Shown: one piece after another, positions 54,680 to 64,000 of the stretch
How positions within the stretch are numbered: the first letter of the stretch is position 1
Layout of the letters: each line of letters begins with the position of its first letter
Assembly: GCA_944472155.2 (NCBI GenBank)
Contig: OX235279.1
Coordinates: 153,038,199 to 153,102,198, forward strand
Reading direction: 5' to 3'
Length of the DNA: 64,000 nt
Source: Trichobilharzia szidati
Lineage: Eukaryota > Platyhelminthes > Trematoda > Strigeidida > Schistosomatidae
The notes under the pieces: model-generated
The model's input: only the letters and a program-made list of their open reading frames with translations
Told to the model about the DNA's origin: nothing
Database searches by the model: none
Program-made: the position numbers and the translations under genes

Positions 54680-56544
54680 AAGAGAAAAAAGTGGTGACAA
54701 TAGGATCATGCCTTTGAAATCGCTCTATTATGCCTATCTTACATGCTTTCCCAACTTTATGTTAATACTCTCTAATTAATTTCCGTTTCAGAACTAACCA
54801 TTAGTGATGTTTTGACTAACAGAGAGCCTGATTGTTGCTTTGTGAACAAGTTAATAAATTCGTCATTTATTTTCTTTTTTGTATCGATTACGTACTACAT
54901 TCTTTTATTTTTTCAAGCATATTTCAAATTATGTAGAAAATTACAGAAAGCTGTGAATACTTTAGCTGTTTTATCATTTTTAACTAATTTTTTTTGCATT
55001 GATTTTGGATGCCTTTTTAACTAAGAATGTTGTACACGTCTTTCCATGGTAATTTTTTTTATATCTTTTATATATACACATATGTATAATATATATATTG
55101 TGGAATTAATTGTTTTTAGTCATTTGTTCATTATGAATATTTTTCAGACCTTGCACATTATGATTGTATGTCTGAAGGTAACATGGAAAAGAACGTGCAA
55201 GGAGGAAGTGAAAGCTCCTTATAGGCAGGCAGTCATACAGCCAGCAGAGATCAGATTGAAATGGTGATGTGCTACTGAAGCTGTGTGTTCCACTAAGATC
55301 CTACAGGATGAAGGGAGGTAGGCAATTATAAAACTTCGCAATCACGGGACCTCTTTTAGTACGGTGTGCGCTGATCGCCATGGTACATATACATATATAT
55401 AAAATACATGTCCAAGCAGACAGAGATTTTCCGCATCTATCAGAGAAAACTTCTCATCTATAAATAACCTATCCGACTGATTATAGCGGACAGTTATTAC
55501 ATTTTGTAAATATTGAGTTGGGGAAACAGACTTTTTCCAGTTACTGCTTTTCCTGAGAAACTGAAGTGCAATGTTGACTGGAGGATAAATTGGATTCTGC
55601 ACGATCATCACGTCTTTCTTTTACATGAATGTTGAGCACAGCTATATATTCGTCGTTCTCACATGTAACTTACGTTGTGTCTGAAATATTTCTTTGTTTA
55701 TGTCTGTTCTAGTATGTGAAATATCATCCACACACCGGTGTATTCTGCGAATGGTTCGGCATACACTTAGAGACACATGGTATAAGCTGCTGTTGAATAT
55801 ATCTGTAGGTATTTCATATCTGTATCTTACATTATGATAATTAGATAATATGACTGTGTAACAGAAGAATACAAGCAATTTCGTAAAGGAATGTTTCTTT
55901 TGAATTTGGTGTCACTATATAGCGAAAGTACGCACACCTTATGTGGAAATCATCATTTGCAAGGATCTTCCATGTCGTGTTACTTCTGCCCCTCCTTCGT
56001 ATTGTTTTTATTTGGCTTCTTTTAGCGTCTCCCATGTATTGTAGCAACGCCGGTTCGTTTTATCTCTTTTTGACGTCAAATCCATCTCTCCACTATTTGA
56101 TATTTTTATGCCGATGAAAATCTCTTTATATTCTACTGATAAATCTTACCAGCAGCACAAGCAACAAATGTATTGACTAAATTTAAAATTTTTGTTACTG
56201 AATTCTTAAACTGTGTCCAATAATATTTAAATATGGTGATTGATTGTATATCATAGCTGCGGGTATAAGACATGTTACTAGCGTATAATATCTATAACTA
56301 TCTATTTGCCACTCTGTGCTTGTTTAACACTAACTAATATCTATAATTGTATATACTGATGGATTTACATGTTCAAGTTGGCTCAAGTCAGTGAGTCTAT
56401 GATTTTGGTATCATTTTGGTTAACTGTACTTGACTGTGATATTATTATTGTTGCTGTCGCTTGTTACCCTTCTTGTTGTGAATTATTTTCCTGTGCTGAT
56501 GTTGTTCTGATTGTTTTATTCCTTGCTTTCCTGGTTTTAAGGGG
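54680..56544. other. Region after the fucosyltransferase gene; one possible RTE trace
   Basis: A possible polyadenylation signal is at about 54853. At 55175-55270 the frame KVTWKRTCKEEVKAPYRQAV resembles the extreme C-terminus of RTE proteins but is too short to be sure. TA-rich runs at 54232-54247 and 55070-55100. No gene seen. Confidence 0.45.
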
Positions 56545-57780
56545 AGCAACCCACAAGGTCGCTTCTCTCTAGACTATAATTTAATGTAGCAATCCCCTTC
56601 TCAGGCTTGAGGCTAGCAAACAAAGTTGCTACAGAAACTTCAGCACGATGAATCTCCTTGCGCCAAAAGAAAAAACTTTCTGTGAGGACATGGAATGTCC
56701 ACACCATGTACGAGATTGGCAAAGCTGCCCAGATCGCAAACGAAATGAAAAGATACGGATTTCAAGTACTGGGGATATGTGAGAGCAGATGGAACGGGAA
56801 TGGACTCACCAAATTGTCAACGGGTGAGTCAGTGATCTACTCCAGTCACCCAGAGGATAACCACATGCACAGCGAGGGCGTGGCTATTATGATGTCACCA
56901 ACGGCAACGAAGGCCCTGATGCAAAAAAATTGGAGAATCTGGACTTCACCGATGATATGTGTCTGATTTCCCACAAACTGGAAGATATGCAAGCGAAAAG
57001 CAACAAGTTGGCAGAAGAAGCATCAAAGATAGGACTTCAGGTGAACATAGAGAAAACATAGGTGATGAAGATTCTTGGACAAGAACAACAACAACAGACA
57101 ACGATCAGCATAAATGGGAGGAACCTGAAAGAAACAACCTCTTTTACTTACCGTTCTGGGGAAGCATCGTTTCAACTACAGGAAGATGGAACTGATGAGG
57201 ATATCAAAGCAAGAATCGGAAAAGCAAGACAAGCTTTCACTACTCTCAAGTCTGTTTGGAGGTCAACAGCACTCAGCATCAAAAATAAGATTCGAATTTT
57301 CAACTCCAATGTGAAGTCAGTGCTACTATACGGATCAGAGACTTGCACTGCGCGTCATAAAGAGCACCTCAAACAAACTACAGACCTTCATTAACAGTTG
57401 TCTTCGCTCAATACCACTCAAGATCAGATGTCCAGAAAAGATCAGCAACAGAGATCTCTGGGAGCGAACCAACCAGGAACTGATTGTGAAACAAATAGGC
57501 AGGAAGGAATGGAGATTGATTGGCTGGCCATACTCTGAGGAAACCATCAAGTGACATCACTAGACAAGCCATTGCTCGAGTGGAACCCGAAAGGGAAGCG
57601 GCGAGTTGGTCGTCAGTGCAAGGGTGACTTAGAGGAGGTCATGTGAAGAGGAGATGAAAACGTGTGGGCAGACATGGAGCCAGGTGAAGACTCTAGCAGA
57701 GAACCGAACGCAATGGAGACGCACGGCTGAAGCCCTGTGTTCCTCTAGGAATTAAAGGAAACAATAATAACATATAATAA
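56545..57780 (+). mobile_element. RTE-type (SR2-like) element, full ends but large internal deletion
   Basis: The 5' end has an apurinic-type endonuclease start (LSVRTWNVHTMYEIGKAAQI, 56676-56735; FQVLGICESRWNGNGL; HSEGVAIMMSP, about 56865-56905). At 56920-56940 it jumps into the RT (LDFTDDMCLISHKLEDMQAK, 56945-57000; ITINGRNL-like SINGRNLKETTSFTY). The C-terminus (KSVLLYGSETCTARHK, then IGRKEWRLIGWPYSEET-like text) runs to the 3' end GTTCCTCTAGGAATTAAAGG plus AATAATAA at 57740-57780. The rest of the endonuclease and the RT fingers are missing. ADD is TDD. Frameshifts follow. The deletion is internal, not the usual 5' truncation. Confidence 0.85.
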
Positions 57781-57784
57781 TACT

Positions 57785-58550
57785 AGCGTATTGAAATGCA
57801 TTAGATTAAATATATCAAGTACTAGTCCACTCAAAAGACATTGGATTTTTGAGTGACTTAGCAGCCTTTCTTATACAGTCAGGCATGTTTAACACCGATA
57901 TTGTGCTCCTTAATTGGATACAGTCAAGAAGATAAAAAAAGTTTGCATATTATGTAAAAAGTTTCACACCATTTGACCGTGGTAGTTTGTTAAGTGTGAG
58001 TTGAAATAAAGATGTTAGCAGTACTGAAGAAACCAGGTATTTGTACTTTAATTTAAGGTACAAAATATAAAGAAAAATTAAAAAAGACAGTTGACCATAA
58101 GGAATGAAACGTTGATTAAAGATAAGTAAGAAATTTGTTTTTAGATACACGAATGTGATCTGCAACCCCATATTTTCAAAATTTCAGAAAACCGAAGCAG
58201 ACCCTTTCCAACATGATTGAAATGAAGACCACAGCTGAAGAATTTACTATGCTTAAGCTTAATTATCAAAACAGGGCGGTTAGGCTGCCCAAATCAATGC
58301 TAGTTTTTGATACATACTGATTCTGGACAGTCTTCCTGAATTCTGTCTGTGAATAGAAGCAAACAAAGTGAAACGTCCTGACTGAAGTTACTGACCTCTT
58401 CTTATTAGAGATACTGCCGGTGTTAAAAGTGAACTTGGTTCGGACAAATACTACCAGTGTTGTCTCAGTTTTTGTTTCTGTCAATTAAGTGTCATCAAAA
58501 TAGTACGGTACCCACACAAGTAATCGGATAGCAAACAAATTTCTCTACAA
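57785..58550. other. No recognisable feature
   Basis: AT-rich spacer between two RTE copies. No motif. Confidence 0.45.
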
Positions 58551-58554
58551 ATTA

Positions 58555-59335
58555 TGTCTAGGTTCCGAGTGGAATATAGGTTTTCAACAACACACCTCTA
58601 CTTCTTCCTATCTTCTACTATTCTCTTCAACTGGTTCCACGACTGCCCATAATCCCTCATCTCCTCCTCCACCATACAGTCTCCTCCATGTCACCCTAGG
58701 ACGACCCACTCGTTGCTTCTCATTGGGATCCCACTCGAGCTATGGCTTGCATTGCGCGCTATGTCATTCGACGACTTCCTCAACGTATGCCCGACCCATC
58801 TCCATTTTCTTCTATATATTTGTTGAGCGATCGACTCTTGGTTGGTTTGTTCCCAACCAGAGTTTCTTGTTGCTAATTCTTTCTGGTTGGCCGACCATTT
58901 TACCTTCTGTATGGAGCCAGCGAAGTGTGCAGTTGTTGATAAAAGTCCGTAACTTGTTGGAAATGTTCATTCGTGATGCGCCAAGTTTCTAACCTATATA
59001 GAAGAGCTGACTGACTTCACATTTGTGTTGAAAATCCGAATCTTGTTGTTTATGCTGTGACGAAGTGCAGAAGATTTCCAAATTGGTTTCAGGTTGATGA
59101 AGGTGTATCTTGCCCTTCCGATTCTGACTGGCTTTGACATCTTCATCTGTTCGGCGTGCCTGTAGTTGAAACGATGCTGCCTAGATAAGTGAAGGAATTA
59201 GCCTCTTTCAGATTTCTCCCGTTGATGATAATTGGTGCTGGTTATTGTTGTTGCGGTTAGTTGGTCATCTTCATCACCACCGTCTTCTCTATGTTCACCT
59301 GCAGCCCTGTCTTCTCTGTCTGTTAATTACCGGTA
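58555..59335 (-). mobile_element. RTE-type element 3' fragment
   Basis: Reverse complement of the RTE C-terminal coding region and 3' end. The 3' end (GGTTCCGAGTGGAATATAGG, 58561-58580 on the + strand) is at the left. GAGCAACGAGTGGGTCG-type and QQYLGG-like blocks, and the FTYLGS region near 59180, follow to the right up to VNIEKTVV near 59290. It matches 3575-4290 along its length but is more decayed. Confidence 0.75.
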
Positions 59336-59834
59336 CTATGAATTGTTTTCTGAGTTAAATAAATGTGTCTGTTTATCCATCTTTGCGCTTCATGTCAACT
59401 GTATTCGGCTAAGTTGCTGCTTCTGTAAGGAAGAAGAATAGTTAATTGGTGCTATGAATAAGCTATTTTCTCAACTGAGTCACTAATCTTAGTTTTATCT
59501 GTTTTACTTTCGAAAATTTATCTTCTACCGAGTCATTGGTACCAGTGGTTTACCGAATGTCTGTTGAACATCTTACACAGTCTACATTTTACGATTTTAA
59601 GTGATGTGTCTTGTTAAGCTCTAATATAAAAAGTGGATTTTGTTTGCCAACATTACAGGTGTCCGAAAGAATCAACTTTTAATTCAGATTCCATTCAGTA
59701 TTATATATCTCTTGTACAGGAAAGACTAACTGTGAACTTATTAGTTTTAACGTTTTGTCACATTTAACCACTGAAGTATACACTTTCTCTGTGAGATGGA
59801 AAATGTGGAAGTGGAATGTCATCAAAACAAGACA

Positions 59835-61260
59835 AATAAGCGAACAGTATTTTTTTCATTTGATCCCATTCAGGCTTTACTCTAATTCACATAGATTTAT
59901 ATATAAAATATTTAACCAATGACGGTAATTTTGTGGATCAAATAGTAATAAATTGGTAAATGTTTTGGACGTCAGTTATAATGATTATTATAATGGTAAC
60001 AAAATAGTGGTAATACGGTTTATCCACGTTGCAATAAGAATAACGTGGCTAGTAATATACGTATTTGTAGACAATTCAATAAATGAATAAATTAGGCTAA
60101 ATCTTAAAAGTTGCATAATACTAAAGGTGAAGTGGACAGATAATCAGAGTTTTAAAAAATATCATAAAAGTACGAAGGAAACAGAAAATAGGGAAGGGTG
60201 GGAGGGTTTTAATTAAACTTTACCTAGGCAAGCAAGGCAGAGACAAAGGGAGAACAAACTTCTTTTGTATGCAAAAACTAGTATAGCTCTCTTGAATTCC
60301 CATAGCTTCGGCTATGTGTAAAAGGCGAGTTCGAGTTCCGTTCAAAAGATTCAATGGAATGTGGTAGATAACCCTGAAGACACTTCTTCTAAGCACTTGG
60401 TGACCACTATAAGTAAAATTAGTCAAAATAGAATTTCTTATAGATTTTATTTGGCCTTTTGCGAGCCATGAAGGAGGATGCTCATTAATACGTTTGTTGA
60501 GCTGTCCGATTGTTGGCCCTATATAGCTTTCTCTGCAAGAGCATTCAAATTTGTAGATACACGTAGAAGTGGCACACCTGGGTAGCTTGTCTTTCGCTTG
60601 AGCAATCGTAATTGGTCGGCAGCTGGAAAATGACAAAGGGTGGTAGCAGTATAAGTCCGTTTTATAGCTCTAGAGAATCTTAGATGTACGAGTTCACTGG
60701 CGATATTTCAATTGAATTGCAGTTTCAAGAACAACTATTTCTGTCTAACCGTTGTCGACTTCTCTTTGTTGTCCACAGTATTCATGTGTCTCCTTACAAA
60801 TCAACTAGGATAACTCATTTGGACCAGCGTATTTTGGATGCATCCTAATTTGTCTCTTGAGGAGTCATCAGTACACATGCTTCTTACTGTATTTATGAGA
60901 CATCTGACCATACCGAATTTGTATGAGATGGATGCGTAATTGAAGCAATGTGTATATGGTCTTACAGATGTAGATTTTCTACAGACATCCCTCTTGAGTG
61001 AACTATCATGTCTTCTGCTCAATTGGACATCAAGGAAGTGTAGTCTACCATCATGTTCTTCTTCAAAAGTGAAGAAGGGTAATGAATATACACTATTAGG
61101 TCCTTAAAATTTTTGTTATACCTCATTCGCAAATACTCAACAATAGATTGTGTCATCTGGTACCTTAAATTTCTACTTCTTTTATGTAAGCCACTTCAGT
61201 AAGAGCGCCATTTCAGTATGTTTACTCGTGCTCATCCAAATGTTTATCCAAATATAGTGA
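59835..61260 (-). mobile_element. Penelope-like element: RT C-terminus, GIY-YIG nuclease and 3' tail
   Basis: On the - strand from the right: FTFEEEHDGRLHFLDVQLS (61090-61020 region), DSSLKRDVCRKSTSVRPYTH (61020-60960), and the linker to CATSTCIYKFECSCRESYIG (about 60585-60525), the GIY-YIG start. INEHPPSWLAKGQIKSIRNS, FRVIYHIPLN and HIAEAMGIQESYTSFCIQKK follow, ending near 60220. The long open frame 60636-60220 (138 codons) is the best-preserved PLE nuclease of the window. The tail to 59838 contains a hammerhead-like motif and matches the uninterrupted form of the tail at 40.6-41.5 kb. Confidence 0.9.
59838..59877 (-). ncRNA. Hammerhead-like motif in PLE 3' tail, decayed
   Basis: - strand: AAGC, CTGAATG in place of CTGANGA, GGATCAAAT, GAAA, AAAATAC-TGTT, C, GCTT. 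Same layout and stem I as 41413-41453, but the core is mutated at two positions. Confidence 0.45.
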
Positions 61261-64000
61261 TTTTTAAAAAGTGAACAGGTTTTGTACAGGCACTTATATA
61301 ACATAGTGAGTTGAACATGCGTTTAAACCACTACTTTATAATTGGAATTGCTTTACATATAACAATACGGTTGGTTTAAAATGCCTATCTCATTAGAAAG
61401 TGCATATGAAATGTTTACTCAAATAAGCCGTCTGTGAGGCTGACGACTTCCTATTAGAATTTGAGCAATCTGCATATCAGTGCCCCACTCCATATTTTTT
61501 AGACGAAGTTATTTCATTATAGAAAAAATTCCCATTTAGACATTTAGAAAGCAAAAGGATTGAGGGAAGAAATTTTTACTTTTCAATTAGACCCTTGTCT
61601 CCTGCTGTACCCTAATATATATAATAAATGTATTGGAAATAAAATTACCATTGACGAATTCAATGTAACAAAAGGCAAATAATATTTAACGAAGTGCATA
61701 CAACTATAAAATAAAGGAATGTGACTGGAACTACTTAATAGTAGTAAGTAAACATAAGCAAGAAATGCAAGTTCAGAGTAAACGATTTACATAAAAAGAT
61801 GTATAAACAAAAAGTACTTTTATTTTCACTAACTCCCGGGTAACAATATAATACTTAAACTGCCTCAACAGCTGCAGATGGCTAACAGTTATTTGCGACT
61901 TAGCGCTGCGTGCTTAGACTCATTGAAGCCATTAACTAAATGTTCATTTGAGTACATTTCTCCAGGTTATGTGTAAGCCAAAACTATGAAAACAATTTTG
62001 AGAAGGTATGATCCAGTTGAAGCGAAAAACAGTACTAATCAGGAAAGACTCCGAATACCACTGCTTTTTCATCGAAAAGTTCTGATTCAGAAGTGTCTAC
62101 CTTCACTTTCAGAGTTCTTTTATCCATATGATTTGAATGCATTTTTGAAGGCTAAACTATCAATCATATTTTGTTAATCACTTTAATGTGATATGTTTGG
62201 AACCGTGATATTTCAATTGAGGTGAGAGATTCTCACAAGGAAAGTGAATTATCACATCACTTAAAATCGTAAAATGTAGACTGTAGATTAGGGATGGTTG
62301 ACGACAGGTTGTGAGTAGGAAACTGAAGGCAGGAGTAGGAGATTGAAACAATTGATTCAGAGGAATCAGGGAATTACCGAAATGCACTTGTAGTCTTCAC
62401 AACAAAAGAATATATATTCAGTGGTGGGTGAGAATCACTCTGAATAGCTTGCGTCATTGATTGATCAGAAAACACTGCCATTTAAACTTCACAGCCATCG
62501 AATGACACACACACACACACAAACATCTATCTCATCAAAGTACTTACTCATACTCGCCTGTATTACAGTTTTTCTCACTTGAGAATGAAAGCCATGATAA
62601 GCCAAATGAGCGTGTGCCAATTTGAATCGCATTGAGTAACCTGAGCTGAAGATAATTCATGAAGGTCATCGCACTACTGCTTAAGCTACTACAAGAATGA
62701 GTCAATAGTATTTTGAACTAACGTATGAATTAACGTATGAATAGAAACTTTATCTGAAATCATAATCCGCATATTTGTACATCACAATCTGCTTCTCGCT
62801 TCTACTCTATTCTCTTCTCTTCTCTACAATTATCATTTATCAATAGAAATGTGAAATTTGCTGTGCATGACCTTGAAGCGATGAACATCAACAAGTCACA
62901 TATCACAGCCTAATAATAATCAGAAAATAATAAATATAGAAAAATTTTGACCTACTCACTTCGCGCCTACCTCTCTAATTTCATCAACAAAAGTAGTGAG
63001 TGCATATGAAAGCAACGCGAGTATCCTGTCGGGTTAGATGAGAACCACGACTACATCTAGATAAATTAATACAGTGGAAGAATTTCCGTACATTAGCTTG
63101 ATCAAAGAAGAGAGACGAAGGGAACACAGCATCATTCAGCTCACTGATACAATTTGACGAAGCGAACAATTAGTTATATTTCTGTGTCATGTATTTCCAC
63201 GAAAATAAATATATATATATCCAACATGTGTTTCGTCTTCTCAAAGGAGTAGACGGGAATTGATACTGAAGGAATCCTTGGTGCGAACATTCCTAAATAA
63301 TGAGTGATCATCGAAAATCGACGTTTATTTCCATCATCTTCAATTTACGTTCAGGAAATAAGACAGAGTAGCAAGATTATCTGAATTCTTCACTGCATAT
63401 TCCACCCTGCTTTCTCAGGGTGAGACCATGTGGAGTGCATTCATAGAGATTTTGGAGTGGAGAATCCGTGATATGCGCTACTCGACGTGATGGAACATGC
63501 GGCTAATGTATTATACCGCATGCATAAAATCCACACACATTAAAATATCTTGCTGTCAATGAGAACAAAGTGACTCCCGAAGTTTCTATTTTTTGACTGT
63601 AACATTTTCCTCCTTTCACATAGGATCCAGTGTTAAGCTGTCACATAGATCCTTCTCATATGCGATGCAATTAATGACAACAACAGTATCGCCTTTATTT
63701 GCTGACGTACTGAATAAATGGTGGTTTATCTTTCTGTAGTTGTTTCAATGCCTGTTATTCGCTTCTGCTTGTATTACAGAAATTCGACTCTTGATGTGGT
63801 GGTGCAGGCGAAATCGTGTGACTTACAACACATGCCATGTCGACCATTACATATTCCAATGAGGATTCAGTGAGTGGAAATATTACCAATTCACAGAAGT
63901 GGCTTTTGTTTACATTAAATCGCAATCGTATTTCGATTGAGGTTCACACCCGATAAATTAATGACACATGTTTTGACAAAATTTCGAAGGTCCCTTTATA
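61261..64000. other. No recognisable feature; (CA)n run at 62503-62521
   Basis: 2.7 kb of AT-rich sequence with short ORFs only. A CA microsatellite lies at 62503-62521 and a TA run near 63210. No motif or exon chain recognised. Confidence 0.45.

Noticed and set aside
54812..55024. Hydrophobic open frame after the fucosyltransferase gene
   Set aside because: Low-complexity T-rich translation, likely 3' UTR or intergenic.
56545..57780. Host gene annotated as craniofacial-development-protein-like or endonuclease
   Set aside because: The similarity of such names comes from RTE endonuclease sequence in databases. The RT block and the 3' AAT tail show it is a retroelement.
1..64000. CRISPR array, bacterial operon or prophage
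   Set aside because: Interrupted genes with GT-AG introns, SINEs and non-LTR elements show a eukaryotic genome. No regularly spaced short repeats were seen.

Overview
The window is eukaryotic, AT-rich, and almost certainly from a trematode of the schistosome type (Schistosoma or a close relative). Four things support this: a six-exon alpha-1,3-fucosyltransferase gene whose first intron is only 40 nt; tRNA-derived SINEs carrying hammerhead-ribozyme-like tails of the Sm-alpha kind; many Penelope-like elements (PLEs) with GIY-YIG endonuclease tails; and RTE/SR2-like, CR1-like and CsRn1-like Ty3/gypsy retroelements. The species call is inference.

Only one host gene could be built. A GT10 alpha-1,3-fucosyltransferase runs on the + strand from 31095 to 54679. 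Its exons are 31095-31267, 31308-31413, 39967-40203, 43404-43622, 50365-50522 and 54343-54679. All splice phases agree, and the product is about 409 aa: a type II Golgi membrane enzyme with the family motifs intact. Its long introns are filled with old retroelements.

Layout. 1-1.9 kb: PLE remnant and an inverted pair of SINEs with hammerhead motifs. 3.5-7 kb: pieces of RTE-type non-LTR elements, all on the - strand. 8.3-11.4 kb: a large inverted repeat made of PLE tails around two Sm-alpha-like SINEs. 13.5-14.6 kb: a PLE internally deleted between two terminal direct repeats. 14.9-17.0 kb: a CR1-like element (-). 17.0-20.4 kb: a young LTR retrotransposon with a perfect 5-bp target duplication and nearly identical LTRs, but lacking RNase H and most of integrase. 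21-26.5 kb: two CR1-like elements (+), one holding a 210-bp fold-back. 26.5-28.1 kb: a second, decayed gypsy element (-). 31-54.7 kb: the fucosyltransferase gene with nested PLEs, CR1 and RTE remnants and SINEs in its introns, including a head-to-head PLE arrangement at 34.5-37.6 kb. 55-61 kb: RTE and PLE remnants. 61.3-64 kb: nothing recognised.

The strongest unusual signal is a set of hammerhead-ribozyme-like motifs in at least four repeat families (two SINE families and two PLE tail types). In one PLE tail type the closing stem shows compensatory base changes between copies. A 378-bp fold-back plus SINE unit, inserted as one piece with a 14-bp target duplication, also stands out.
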